DNA of 64,000 bases, taken from the NCBI RefSeq assembly GCF_000774145.1, contig NZ_KN322987.1:250756-314755 (forward strand). The letters run 5' to 3'. Position numbers and translations under genes: made by a program. Numbering within the stretch: position 1 is the first letter of the stretch; each line of letters starts with the position of its first letter. The notes under the pieces are model-generated. The model saw only the letters and a program-made list of their open reading frames with translations. It made no database searches and was not told where the DNA came from. Source of the DNA: Pseudomonas mediterranea CFBP 5447. Its GTDB lineage: Bacteria; Pseudomonadota; Gammaproteobacteria; Pseudomonadales; Pseudomonadaceae. This document shows positions 26,568 through 35,565 of the stretch, in pieces.

Positions 26568-27695
26568 ATGCTCCCGACTGAAGAACAGACACAGATCAGC
26601 GACGTGGCCCGGCAGTTCGCCCAGGAACGCCTGAAACCGTTCGCCGCCGAGTGGGACCGCGAGCACCGCTTTCCCAGGGAAGCCATCGGCGAAATGGCCG
26701 AGCTGGGTTTCTTCGGCATGCTCGTGCCGGAACAGTGGGGCGGTTGCGACACCGGCTACCTGACCTACGCCATGGCTCTGGAAGAAATCGCCGCCGGTGA
26801 CGGAGCGTGCTCGACCATCATGAGCGTGCACAACTCGGTGGGTTGCGTGCCGATCCTCAAGTTCGGCAGCGACGAACAGAAGGCGCGGTTCCTCACGCCC
26901 CTGGCCAGCGGCGCGATGCTCGGCGCCTTTGCCCTGACCGAGCCCCAAGCCGGCTCGGACGCCAGCAGTCTCCAGACCCGGGCGCGACTGGACGGCGATC
27001 ATTACGTGCTCAACGGTAGCAAGCAGTTCATTACCTCCGGGCAGAACGCCGGGGTGGTGATCGTGTTCGCGGTGACCGACCCGAGTGCGGGCAAGCGTGG
27101 CATCAGCGCGTTCATCGTACCCACCGACTCACCGGGCTACAGCGTGGCGCGGGTCGAGGACAAACTCGGCCAGCATGCTTCCGATACCTGCCAGATCCTG
27201 TTCGAAGATGTGAAGGTGCCGGTTGCCAATCGGCTGGGGGAGGAGGGTGAAGGCTACAGGATCGCCCTGGCGAACCTGGAAGGCGGACGGGTCGGCATCG
27301 CGGCGCAATCGGTCGGCATGGCGCGCGCGGCTTTCGAGGCGGCCCGGGACTATGCCCGCGAGCGCCAGAGCTTCGGCAAGCCGATCATCGAGCACCAGGC
27401 CGTGGCGTTCCGCCTGGCGGACATGGCGACCCAGATCGCTGTGGCGCGGCAGATGGTGCATTACGCCGCCGCGCTGCGGGATAACGGTCAGCCTGCTTTG
27501 GTAGAGGCTTCCATGGCCAAGCTGTTCGCCTCGGAAATGGCCGAAAAAGTCTGCTCCATGGCGTTGCAAACCCTGGGCGGATACGGTTATCTCAACGACT
27601 TTCCGCTGGAACGCATCTACCGCGACGTACGGGTCTGCCAGATCTACGAAGGCACCAGCGACATTCAGCGCATGGTCATTTCGCGCAATCTTTGA
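26568..27695 (+). CDS. Acyl-CoA dehydrogenase, short/branched chain type
   Basis: 375-residue FAD enzyme introducing the alpha-beta double bond into acyl-CoA. It shows FALTEPQAGSDAS near residue 122 (FAD/substrate loop), KQFITSGQNAG near residue 148 and the catalytic Glu in CQIYEGTSDIQRMVISR near residue 360, the position used by short-chain and 2-methyl-branched dehydrogenases. It lies 9 bp after the thiolase and 13 bp before the hydratase, so it is surely co-transcribed. Electrons would pass to ETF encoded elsewhere. Confidence 0.92.
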   Translation: MLPTEEQTQISDVARQFAQERLKPFAAEWDREHRFPREAIGEMAELGFFGMLVPEQWGGCDTGYLTYAMALEEIAAGDGACSTIMSVHNSVGCVPILKFGSDEQKARFLTPLASGAMLGAFALTEPQAGSDASSLQTRARLDGDHYVLNGSKQFITSGQNAGVVIVFAVTDPSAGKRGISAFIVPTDSPGYSVARVEDKLGQHASDTCQILFEDVKVPVANRLGEEGEGYRIALANLEGGRVGIAAQSVGMARAAFEAARDYARERQSFGKPIIEHQAVAFRLADMATQIAVARQMVHYAAALRDNGQPALVEASMAKLFASEMAEKVCSMALQTLGGYGYLNDFPLERIYRDVRVCQIYEGTSDIQRMVISRNL

Positions 27696-27708
27696 ACAGG
27701 AGTCCTGC

Positions 27709-28482
27709 ATGAACTACGAAACGATTTTGTTGGAAATCAAGGACCGCGTCGGCCTGATCATCCTCAACCGTCCCCAGGCGCTGAACGCCTTGAACGCGCA
27801 GATCGTCAGCGAGTTGAACCACGCGCTGGACAGCCTGGAAGCGGACCCGAAGATCGGCTGCATCGTGCTGACCGGCTCGAAGAAAGCCTTCGCCGCCGGG
27901 GCCGACATCAAGGAAATGGCCGAGCTGACCTATCCGCAGATCTACCTCGACGACCTGTTCAGCGACAGCGACCGCGTGGCCAACCGCCGCAAGCCGATCA
28001 TTGCGGCGGTGAACGGCTTCGCCTTGGGTGGTGGTTGTGAACTGGCCTTGATGTGCGACTTCATCCTGGCCGGCGACAGCGCCAAGTTCGGCCAGCCGGA
28101 AATCAACCTCGGCGTCCTGCCGGGCATGGGCGGCACCCAGCGCCTGACCCGTGCGGTGGGCAAGGCCAAGGCCATGGAAATGTGCCTGACCGGGCGTTTC
28201 ATCGATGCGGTGGAAGCGGAACGTTGCGGCATCGTGGCGAGGATCGTACCGGCCGACGAGTTGCTGGATGACGCCCTGAAAACCGCCGCATTGATCGCCT
28301 CCAAGTCGGTACCGATCAGCATGATGGTCAAGGAAAGCGTCAACCGTGCGTTTGAAGTGAGCCTGTCCGAAGGCGTGCGTTTCGAACGACGGGTGTTCCA
28401 TGCGGCATTCGCGACCCAGGATCAGAAAGAAGGCATGGCCGCCTTCGTGGCCAAGCGGCCGGCGGAGTTCCAGGACAAGTAA
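27709..28482 (+). CDS. Enoyl-CoA hydratase (crotonase family)
   Basis: 257-residue crotonase that hydrates trans-2-enoyl-CoA. The oxyanion-hole segment KKAFAAGADIKEMAEL near residue 63 and the two catalytic glutamates, in GGCELALMCD near residue 109 and GQPEINLGVLPGMGGTQRL near residue 130, are both present, so it should be an active hydratase. It closes the five-gene operon, which together turns a short or branched fatty acid into acetyl-CoA and acetyl- or propionyl-CoA. An AGGAG site precedes ATG 27709. A REPIN follows the stop. Confidence 0.93.
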   Translation: MNYETILLEIKDRVGLIILNRPQALNALNAQIVSELNHALDSLEADPKIGCIVLTGSKKAFAAGADIKEMAELTYPQIYLDDLFSDSDRVANRRKPIIAAVNGFALGGGCELALMCDFILAGDSAKFGQPEINLGVLPGMGGTQRLTRAVGKAKAMEMCLTGRFIDAVEAERCGIVARIVPADELLDDALKTAALIASKSVPISMMVKESVNRAFEVSLSEGVRFERRVFHAAFATQDQKEGMAAFVAKRPAEFQDK

Positions 28483-28497
28483 GCGGCGCCCTGACCG

Positions 28498-28600
28498 ACG
28501 CCATCGCGAGCAGGCTCGCTCCCACATTGCACCTGCGCTGTACGCAGCATTTGCATACGCCGCAGCACTCTGTGGGAGCGAGCCTGCTCGCGATGGCGGT
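28498..28600. repeat. REPIN between the beta-oxidation operon and the diguanylate cyclase
   Basis: Minus REP at about 28501-28526 (GCCATCGCGAGCAGGCTCGCTCCCAC) and plus REP at about 28571-28597 (GTGGGAGCGAGCCTGCTCGCGATGGC) form an inverted pair in the space between convergent genes. Confidence 0.88.
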
Positions 28601-28637
28601 CTATTGGCTTGCAGAAAGACTGCCTGGCAGGCACTCG

Positions 28638-30260
28638 CTACGCAGCCTCGTGGAACTTCGCCTGGGATTTGCCGGCGCGCTTGGCCCGGTACAGCGCTTC
28701 ATCGGCCTGGGCCAGGGCGTCGGTAAATGCGCCGCCGGTCCAGAGTGCTCCGCCGATGCTGCAACCGATGTTGATCGACTGTCCGGCCAACACCACCGGT
28801 TCGGCCAGTTTCGCCAGGATCCGATGTGCAGCACCCTGGATGCTGGCCAGGGACTCTCCGCTGTTCAGGCGCAGCAGGAGCACGAATTCGTCACCACCGT
28901 GGCGGACGGCGATGTCGCCCTCGCGCACCGCCGTCAAGAGCCGAATACCGACTTCATGAAGCAACGCGTCGCCAACGGCATGGCCGAAGTCATCATTGAC
29001 GGGTTTGAATCCGTCGAGATCCACGCACAGTACGCCGAAATCGCATTGCGTTTCGACTTCGCGGCCCACGGCCTCGACATACTTGTTCAGGGCCGCCCGG
29101 TTAGGCAGGCCCGTGACCACATCGCGGTAGGCAATGCCTTCGACCAGCGCCAACTGACCTCTTTTTCGGGTCAGGCTGTCAACGAGGTGGCGGATCGCGA
29201 TGCTCAATGTCTCGACTTCCCGACTGCCCTTGAGTAGCGGGATGCTGACATCGGCGCCTTCGGACAGCCGAGCGGCCGCCTCGGCGATTTTATTGATGGG
29301 CCCGGTGATGATGCCCGCCACGAACCACCCGACCACGGCAAACAGGACGGACAGCAGGCCGCCCCATATGAGGATCTCGTTACGCAGTCGATGTGCTTCA
29401 GCAAAAGCCGCTTCAGCCGGTTGTCGCGTGACCACGGTCCATCCCAGGCCGCGATAATCGCCGACGCCAACGCTCTGGACCGAACCTGCCAGGTATACGT
29501 TACCGTCCTGCCAGCGCTTGACCGACCAGTGTTGCCCGACACCTTCATTGACCGTGATGCCGATAGGTTTGCCGATCATTTCGCTAGGGCCCAGGATGAC
29601 GGTGCCGTCCTTGCTGATCACCAGGAACTCCAGCCCAGGCAGGCGTTTTTGCAAGGGCACGAACAATGATCGGCCAACCTCATCGGCCCACTTCCAGGAC
29701 AGGTGCGCCGCCAGTACGCCCAGGAATTGGCCGGAGTCGTCCCGGACCGGCATGCTGATGTCGACGAACTTCATCGCTTCGCCGGAAGGGTTGGGCAGCA
29801 GCTTCGCCAGCATGACGGCGTCGTGAACGTCGCCGATAAAGGTCTGTTGCTGGCCATTGATGAACACAGGACGTTGCGAAATATCGACACCTTCGAGCAG
29901 GCTGTCGGTGGAGGCGAGCACCTTGCCGTGGGCATCGGTAAGGCCGATCCATGAATAGCTCGGGAACTGGTCACTCAAATGATTGAGCAGCTTGCGCGCC
30001 TCGGCGATGTTCGCAGTGTTGCGCAGCGTCTCCAGCTGGCTGAGGACCGTGAGCGCTTTCGACCGGTTGTCCATATCCCGATCAAGACGATCGACCATGG
30101 AGTATGCGTATTCGCTCAGTTGAAGACCGGTTTTCTCTTTGAGCCTGGAGATGGATGACTCACCGATCACCGTGCCGAACAGGCAACTGAGGACCAGCAC
30201 GACCGACGCGACAGCGATGGCAAATCGTGCCCGTAAGCTTTGAAGTGGAAGGAGATGCAT
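28638..30260 (-). CDS. Membrane diguanylate cyclase with dCache sensor, HAMP and GGDEF domains
   Basis: 540-residue sensor making cyclic di-GMP. A first membrane helix (residues about 10-32) is followed by a periplasmic dCache sensor (about 35-285, including WIGLTDAHGKVLASTDSLLEG and VDISMPVRDDSGQFLGVL), a second helix (about 290-315), a HAMP region (about 316-370) and the GGDEF domain. GGDEF is intact at residues 455-459, and RxxD (REGD) five residues before it is the product-inhibition I-site, so an active, feedback-inhibited cyclase is expected. The ligand may be an amino or organic acid, the usual dCache ligands. It is a single gene with its own promoter in the 30261-30437 gap. Confidence 0.92.
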   Translation of the reverse strand: MHLLPLQSLRARFAIAVASVVLVLSCLFGTVIGESSISRLKEKTGLQLSEYAYSMVDRLDRDMDNRSKALTVLSQLETLRNTANIAEARKLLNHLSDQFPSYSWIGLTDAHGKVLASTDSLLEGVDISQRPVFINGQQQTFIGDVHDAVMLAKLLPNPSGEAMKFVDISMPVRDDSGQFLGVLAAHLSWKWADEVGRSLFVPLQKRLPGLEFLVISKDGTVILGPSEMIGKPIGITVNEGVGQHWSVKRWQDGNVYLAGSVQSVGVGDYRGLGWTVVTRQPAEAAFAEAHRLRNEILIWGGLLSVLFAVVGWFVAGIITGPINKIAEAAARLSEGADVSIPLLKGSREVETLSIAIRHLVDSLTRKRGQLALVEGIAYRDVVTGLPNRAALNKYVEAVGREVETQCDFGVLCVDLDGFKPVNDDFGHAVGDALLHEVGIRLLTAVREGDIAVRHGGDEFVLLLRLNSGESLASIQGAAHRILAKLAEPVVLAGQSINIGCSIGGALWTGGAFTDALAQADEALYRAKRAGKSQAKFHEAA

Positions 30261-30437
30261 CGTAACTCGCCAGAGGATGAAATCGAATGGCCTGTGTCCC
30301 TGGCGTGCTTGTTTTCGCTATCGTCGCAGAATTCCCTCGTTTAGGGTACTGCTGTTGATCATGGCCATTACGCGGCGGTTGCCCGCCGGGCTCGTTATGC
30401 GCGGGTAACGCATGTGCCGAACCCGGCAGCCGTTCGG

Positions 30438-30524
30438 TCAGAAGATGAATTTGAGTAGGGCGATGACCACGATCAGGCCGATCAGGAAGATGATGCCAAC
30501 GGTACTGCCAAGAAATTTCAACAT
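30438..30524 (-). CDS. YohP-like 28-residue membrane protein
   Basis: A tiny gene encoding 28 residues: MLKF, one hydrophobic helix (LGSTVGIIFLIGLIVVIALL) and the end KFIF. From memory it resembles E. coli YohP (27 residues), with a closely similar IIFLIGLxVV core and a terminal K-hydrophobic-I-F, so I call it YohP-like. YohP is a small inner-membrane protein whose mRNA is membrane-targeted; its role is unclear. I chose ATG 30524, while 30539 is a possible earlier start. A longer reading of the frame to 30650 looks non-coding. No neighbour suggests a function. Confidence 0.65.
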   Translation of the reverse strand: MLKFLGSTVGIIFLIGLIVVIALLKFIF

Positions 30525-30667
30525 GGGTAGTGCTCTCATCGGTGGGCTTAATGGTCTAGACCCCTGGCGCGAGAGCTCGTTTCGATTATTTTTCGGCGAC
30601 GTCAGCCCATCCCGAATCATCGGTTTGACGATCCTTCGCATAAGCGGCATGCTTGCTCGGTCATGAG

Positions 30668-30686
30668 CGTTTATGCTCGTTTATGC
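30668..30686 (+). promoter_or_regulatory. Direct repeat upstream of the deoR-type gene
   Basis: CGTTTATGC occurs at 30668-30676 and again at 30678-30686, spaced by one helical turn, 14 bases before the regulator start. It could be an operator for autoregulation; no experimental link is known. Confidence 0.4.
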
Positions 30687-30699
30687 AGGTTATGAAGTC

Positions 30700-31479
30700 A
30701 TGGGCTCATCGAACGACGTATTTCCCGGCGAACGCCAGCGGTTGATCAGTGAACGCCTTGCACGCTATGGCCGTGTGATTGCGGCCGATCTGGCCAGTGA
30801 ACTGAATGTGTCCGAGCACTCTATAAGACGCGACCTGGGTGCATTGGCGGCGGCCGGGCTATGCAAGCGCGTCTACGGCGGCGCCATCCTGCTGCCCGCG
30901 GCCGAGCGACCGATAGACGTCCGCGTCAGGCAGGACACCGGGCGCAAGAACAGTCTCGGCCAGACCGCCACCGGGTTGCTGAGCGCCGGGCAGCACGTCT
31001 TCATCGACGCCGGATCTACCAACCTGGCCATTGCCTGCGCCATTGATCCCCAGCTCCAGTTCACCGTCACCACCAACTCGCCGCTGATTGCGGTGCAACT
31101 GATGAAGCTGCCTCGCGCCGAGGTCATTGTATTGGGCGGACGCTTGAACCCCGTTGCAGGCGGCGCAATCGGGCTGGCCGCGGCACAGCAGCTACGGCAG
31201 TTCAGTTTCGACCTGTGCTTTCTCGGTGCCTGCGCCATCGACCCGGACAACGGGGTTACGGCCTTCGGCCTTGACGACGCCGAGTTCAAGCGCGCGGTGG
31301 TCGCGGCGAGCGGCCAGGTGGTCGTGGCGGTGACCAATGAAAAACTCTCCAGCGTCGCGCATTATCAGGTGGCCGCGTGTGGCGAAGTGTCTACCCTGGT
31401 GGTGGAACACGATGCGCCGCGGGAACGCCTGGAGCCGTTTTTCAACCGGATCTCCAACGTCGTCACGGCCGCTCGTTAA
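30700..31479 (+). CDS. DeoR family transcriptional regulator
   Basis: 259-residue DeoR/GlpR-type repressor. The N-terminal winged helix (residues about 8-62) has RQRLISERLARYGRVIAADLASELNVSEHSIRRDLGALAAAGLCKRVYGGAIL, the family signature. The C-terminal DeoRC sugar-phosphate sensor has DAGSTNLAIA near residue 105, GGRLNPVAGGAIG near residue 148, CFLGACAIDPDNGVTAFGLDDAEFKRA near residue 175 and VVAVTNEKL near residue 212. It would sense a phosphorylated sugar or polyol. No sugar operon is adjacent, so its targets are unknown. ATG 30700 was chosen; an in-frame upstream start would swallow the direct repeat. Confidence 0.88.
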   Translation: MGSSNDVFPGERQRLISERLARYGRVIAADLASELNVSEHSIRRDLGALAAAGLCKRVYGGAILLPAAERPIDVRVRQDTGRKNSLGQTATGLLSAGQHVFIDAGSTNLAIACAIDPQLQFTVTTNSPLIAVQLMKLPRAEVIVLGGRLNPVAGGAIGLAAAQQLRQFSFDLCFLGACAIDPDNGVTAFGLDDAEFKRAVVAASGQVVVAVTNEKLSSVAHYQVAACGEVSTLVVEHDAPRERLEPFFNRISNVVTAAR

Positions 31480-31538
31480 GTCGCTGCCTGTGGGGCTTGC
31501 CTCAATGCCAGTCGGTTGAGGAGCAAACGGCGCAAAAC

Positions 31539-31632
31539 TGTGGGAGCAAAGCTTGCTCGCGATAGCGGTAAGTCAGTCAGCAACAATGTTGACTGGTCTG
31601 TCGCTATCGCGAGCAAGCTTTGCTCCCACAGG
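31539..31632. repeat. REPIN of a second sequence type
   Basis: CTGTGGGAGCAAAGCTTGCTCGCGATAGCGG (from about 31539) faces its near-exact complement ending at about 31631. The core GCAAAGCTTGC differs from the GCGAGCCTGC type elsewhere in the window. It lies between the convergent deoR and DMT genes. Confidence 0.88.
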
Positions 31633-31653
31633 TTGTGGCTTAACTGACTGACA

Positions 31654-32574
31654 TCAGGCTTGCCGGGCCTCCACGCGTACAACCAGCCAGATACCCGCTC
31701 CAGACACCAGCATCCCCAATGCCATCGGCCATGACAGCGGTTCGTTGAACATGGCCCAGGCCCAAAGCATCGTGACTGGCGGACTGAGATAAAGGATGCT
31801 GGCGACGCGGGTCGGGCTTGCGCGGCGCAGGCAGAGCCAGTACAGCCCATAGCCGCCCATCGTGGACAAGGCCACTGTCCAGAGCACGCTCAGGGCGAAG
31901 CCGGTGCTGGGTATCGGGGCCAGGCTCCCCGATAGACCTTCAAGAACGGCGAATACCACCGCCGAAACACAGCATTGCAGCCAAAGGTTGGGCATCAGGC
32001 CCAGGGATTCGGATGCCGGCAGATACTTTTGCCACAGGGTCGCGACGGCCAGGGAGAGCATGCCCAGCAAGGGCAGGGCATAGGCCCACCCTGGCGCGTG
32101 GCCCCAGGTGAGCGCGCCATGGGTGGCCAACGCAGCGCCGGCCAGCCCGATGATCAGGCCTGCCCAGACCTGCCAGGCCAGTCGCTGTCCGAGCACGCAG
32201 GCTGCCAGCAGGGCCAGGCCCATCGGCAGCAGATCGGCGAACAGCGCGGCGAGGCCAGCCGGCACGCCCAGGGCAATGCCTTGGGTGATGCCGGCGAGAT
32301 AGCCGCCCATGGCCAGCAGCCCGATGCCGGCGTTCTTCAATAGCACTGCCGCCGGTGCCCGGCGTAACTGCTGAGCAACGAAGGGAAACAGCACCAGGGT
32401 GATCACGACGCAGCGCCAGAACACCACCAGCAGTGCGGGAGCGTAATCGATGGAAAAGCGCGCCCCGACAAAACCGGAGCTCCACGTCACGATCAACGCG
32501 GCTTCCAGCAAGGGCAACGGAACCAGCCAGTACCAGGCTGAAGGGGTCGAGGCAGGGCATGGGATCGTTTTCAT
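31654..32574 (-). CDS. DMT superfamily (EamA) transporter
   Basis: 306-residue inner-membrane protein with ten hydrophobic helices in two EamA repeats (first about 12-140, second about 155-295). Typical features are WSSGFVGARFSIDYAPALLVVFWR at the first helices and YLSPPVTMLWAWAMFNEPLSWPMALGMLVSGAGIWLV at the end. Members export amino acids, purines or metabolites, or work as RhtA-like efflux systems; the substrate cannot be told. It diverges from a lysR gene 74 bp away, which is the natural candidate regulator. Confidence 0.87.
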   Translation of the reverse strand: MKTIPCPASTPSAWYWLVPLPLLEAALIVTWSSGFVGARFSIDYAPALLVVFWRCVVITLVLFPFVAQQLRRAPAAVLLKNAGIGLLAMGGYLAGITQGIALGVPAGLAALFADLLPMGLALLAACVLGQRLAWQVWAGLIIGLAGAALATHGALTWGHAPGWAYALPLLGMLSLAVATLWQKYLPASESLGLMPNLWLQCCVSAVVFAVLEGLSGSLAPIPSTGFALSVLWTVALSTMGGYGLYWLCLRRASPTRVASILYLSPPVTMLWAWAMFNEPLSWPMALGMLVSGAGIWLVVRVEARQA

Positions 32575-32648
32575 GACCCCACGCTACAAAAGCGCGGTAA
32601 TCTGATAAATCAAAATGTATTGCAGTAGTCCTTCATAAAAGGTGAATC

Positions 32649-33503
32649 ATGGCGGCCGTACTCGACATCGAGCTGATTCGTACATTCCACGCCGTCGCGC
32701 GTATCGGCAAGTTCAGCGCCGCGGCCGAACACCTGCATAAAAGCCCGGCGGCGGTGAGTGTGCACGTGCAGCGGCTGGAGGCGGTTGCCGGGGGGCGCCT
32801 GCTCAATCGCGACAATCAATCGGTCTCGTTGACGGCGCTGGGCAAGCGGCTGCTCACCTCAACCACGGAATTGCTGGACGCCCATGACCGGGTGCTGGCC
32901 GATCTGCAGGGTAACCGTCTGGCGGGGCGGATCAGCCTGGGAGTGCCGGACGAATACGCCAACCATGTTATCCGCGACATTCTGCCGACGTTCGTGGCGG
33001 CCTGGCCCAACGTGGTGCTGGAGCTCAAGACCGCCCCCAGTTATGCGCTGCGGGACCTGGTACAGCGTGGAAAACTCCAGGCGGCCGTCGTCACCCTGCC
33101 AAAGGGGCAGTCCGACGCGCAGGGGCAGGTGTTGGTACCGACCGCGCCTGTCTGGGTCGGACCGATCAACAGGACGCTGACCCTTTCGCAGCCGCTCCCA
33201 CTGGCGGTGCACGCGGCGCAGTGCCCTTATCGACAAGCCATGCTCGAATCGCTCCGGCACAGCGGCCACAAGGTGCGCATCGTGCTGGAAAGCCCCTCCA
33301 ATCAGGCCGTCAAGGCGTGCGTCGAGGCCGGGTTGGCAATCAGCCTGATCGATCGCGCCCGTGTGACGGAGAAGATGCAGATACTCGCGGACCTGCCGTT
33401 CATTCCGGAGCACGACGTGGTGTTCATACGTTCGCCCGGTGGCGAGGCCGACGAAGCGGTGGTCCTGTTGGGCCAGGCCATGGGGCAGCTGTTTCGGCTC
33501 TAG
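32649..33503 (+). CDS. LysR family transcriptional regulator
   Basis: 284-residue LysR protein. The N-terminal winged HTH (residues about 5-62) has LIRTFHAVARIGKFSAAAEHLHKSPAAVSVHVQRLEAVAGGRLLNRDNQSVSLTALGKRLL. The substrate-binding domain begins near residue 90 (GRISLGVPDEYANHVI). Divergent orientation with the EamA transporter across 74 bp suggests it controls that exporter, the classic LysR arrangement. A tail-to-tail chemoreceptor gene follows after 10 bp. Confidence 0.9.
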   Translation: MAAVLDIELIRTFHAVARIGKFSAAAEHLHKSPAAVSVHVQRLEAVAGGRLLNRDNQSVSLTALGKRLLTSTTELLDAHDRVLADLQGNRLAGRISLGVPDEYANHVIRDILPTFVAAWPNVVLELKTAPSYALRDLVQRGKLQAAVVTLPKGQSDAQGQVLVPTAPVWVGPINRTLTLSQPLPLAVHAAQCPYRQAMLESLRHSGHKVRIVLESPSNQAVKACVEAGLAISLIDRARVTEKMQILADLPFIPEHDVVFIRSPGGEADEAVVLLGQAMGQLFRL

Positions 33504-33513
33504 CGATTACCGC

Positions 33514-35565
33514 TCAGGTGCGGAAGTGTCCCACCCGTTGCTGCTGATGGTTTGCCATCTCATAGAGCTGGAGGCTGGCTTGCGAGGCGTCCTGCATCCG
33601 GCTGGTCAATGTTTCGCTGATCGTGCGGATATCGCTGACGCGATGGCTGATGTCTTCGACAACGGTGCTTTGTTCCAGGGCCGCGCTGGCGATCTGCTGG
33701 TTCATTTGTTCGATCACTTCCACGGCATCGCTGATGTGCTGCAACGCCACCTGGGTCTGTTCGACCTGAACCACGCTGCCCCTGGCCAGTTCACGGCTGA
33801 GCTGGGTGTTGTGCACCACCTCCTGGCTGAGCTGTTGCAACGCTTCGATCACCCGGCGGATGTGTTCGACCGAGTTCTGGGTATTGCTGGCTAAATGTCG
33901 GACTTCGTCCGCCACCACCGCAAAACCGCGTCCCTGTTCGCCGGCCCTGGCCGCTTCAATCGCCGCATTGAGGGCCAGCAGGTTGGTCTGCTGGGCGATG
34001 GCGCAGATCACGTCCAGCACCTGGTTGATCTGCTGGCTGTTGTCGGCCAGGGTCTGCACCTGGCCGAGGGTGGTTTCGAGGCTTTGGTCAAGGGTGCCGA
34101 TGCTGCTCACGGCGTGAGCGAACAATGCCCGGCCTGATCGGCTGGCACTTTCGGCGCGGGTGGCGGCATCCGCGGCCTGATGGGAGTGGCGGGCGACTTC
34201 CTGGGCGCTGGCGCTCATCTCATGCAGGGCGGTCGCGGCCAGTTCGACATCGCGGTACTGCCTGGACATGCCCGTGCTCACTTCCTGGGCCACTTGCGAG
34301 GAGGTATCGGCGGTATTGCGGGTGTCTTGGGAGGCTTGCTGGATATCGCGAATGATGGGCTGCAGTTTGGCGAGGAAGCGATTGAAGCCATTGGCCAGTT
34401 GGCCCAGCTCGTCGCTACGGTCGTCGGGCAGGCGCCGGGTGAGGTCGCCATCGCCTTCGACAATGGCATCGAGCATCTCGGCGACGCTCAGCAGCGGCCG
34501 GGTCACGCCGTAGGCGGTCAGCCAGATGAGCGACAAGCCCAGCCCGCCGGCGAGCAGGCCCAGGCCGAGATTGACCCAGTTGGCGTATTGCTGCCTTTCA
34601 TCCAACTGGGCCTGCATCTGCAAGGCCGGCGCCTGCACCAGCGCCTCGGGAACCCGTATCTGCAACTGCCAGGGGGCGCCGTTCGCGACGGTCTGCACGC
34701 TCTGGCGCACGTCGACGGAGGTGTCCGACACGCTGCCGCTGTGGCCGGCTAGCTGGCCCGACGGGGACAGGATGCTGATCTCGCTATGGCCTGGATACAG
34801 GTCATCGGCCAAGGTGGCGGCGAGTTTCTGCAGGGTGTCGAGGCTGATGTCCATGCCCACGACGCCGATGGCCTGTCCCTTGTCCATCAAGGGCACCGAG
34901 ATACTGCTCATGAGGGTTTTCCGGCCCTCGACTTCGACCTCGTAGGGTTCCGTCACGCAGGTACGCCGCTCGGTCTGTGGGCAGAAGTACCAGGCGTTCC
35001 CCGGCTCGCTGCCCGGCGGGGCATTGTTGGCCACGATCTGGGCTTCGCTGAGCACTTCCTGGACCAGTTGCCCCGGCTGGCTTTGCGACCAATACAAGGC
35101 AAAGCGACCTTTTTCGTTCCCGGCCAGGTTTCGCTGGCCGGCGAAACCGGCATCGTCCCCGGCCAGCGCGCCAGGCAACAACACGACGTACAGCCCGAGG
35201 ATCTTTTCCCGCTTGAGCAGGGCCTGGCGGGTGGCGCCGATCACTGCCTGGCGCAGTTGTGTGGCGGTCAATCGTCCGTCCAGGGCCTGGGCACGCAGTT
35301 GAAGAACCTCTTGGCTGAATCCTTCCCCGTACAACGCTGTTTCGTTGAAGAAGCGCTCGACCCGCTGCCCGTGGGCGAAGGCCTGTGCCTGCAGGCGTTC
35401 CAGGGCTGACTGACCGAGCAGGAGACTGCTCTGGTGCTTCAACAACTGTGCACTCTGCTGGTTCTGGTAAAGGGAAGCGCCGGTCAATGCGCCGACGACG
35501 GCCAGGAGGGACAACCCACTCAAGAGTGTGATCCGCCACTGAATACTGAGACGCGCGAAGAACAT
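33514..35565 (-). CDS. Methyl-accepting chemotaxis protein with periplasmic dCache sensor
   Basis: 683-residue chemoreceptor. Helix 1 spans about residues 11-31, a large periplasmic sensor about 32-330 (with TCVTEPYEVEVEGRKTLMSSISVPLMDKGQAIGVVGMDISLDTL, the dCache second module), helix 2 about 335-360, HAMP about 360-415, and a signalling coiled coil whose tip EAARAGEQGRGFAVVADEVRHLA contacts CheA/CheW. ATG 35565 follows AGGAA; an upstream in-frame extension to 35676 has no ribosome site or signal character. The ligand is unknown; the MDISLD and YEV segments resemble amino-acid and organic-acid sensors. It lies next to an amino-acid/amine permease, so its attractant may be the same compound. 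Confidence 0.92.
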   Translation of the reverse strand: MFFARLSIQWRITLLSGLSLLAVVGALTGASLYQNQQSAQLLKHQSSLLLGQSALERLQAQAFAHGQRVERFFNETALYGEGFSQEVLQLRAQALDGRLTATQLRQAVIGATRQALLKREKILGLYVVLLPGALAGDDAGFAGQRNLAGNEKGRFALYWSQSQPGQLVQEVLSEAQIVANNAPPGSEPGNAWYFCPQTERRTCVTEPYEVEVEGRKTLMSSISVPLMDKGQAIGVVGMDISLDTLQKLAATLADDLYPGHSEISILSPSGQLAGHSGSVSDTSVDVRQSVQTVANGAPWQLQIRVPEALVQAPALQMQAQLDERQQYANWVNLGLGLLAGGLGLSLIWLTAYGVTRPLLSVAEMLDAIVEGDGDLTRRLPDDRSDELGQLANGFNRFLAKLQPIIRDIQQASQDTRNTADTSSQVAQEVSTGMSRQYRDVELAATALHEMSASAQEVARHSHQAADAATRAESASRSGRALFAHAVSSIGTLDQSLETTLGQVQTLADNSQQINQVLDVICAIAQQTNLLALNAAIEAARAGEQGRGFAVVADEVRHLASNTQNSVEHIRRVIEALQQLSQEVVHNTQLSRELARGSVVQVEQTQVALQHISDAVEVIEQMNQQIASAALEQSTVVEDISHRVSDIRTISETLTSRMQDASQASLQLYEMANHQQQRVGHFRT

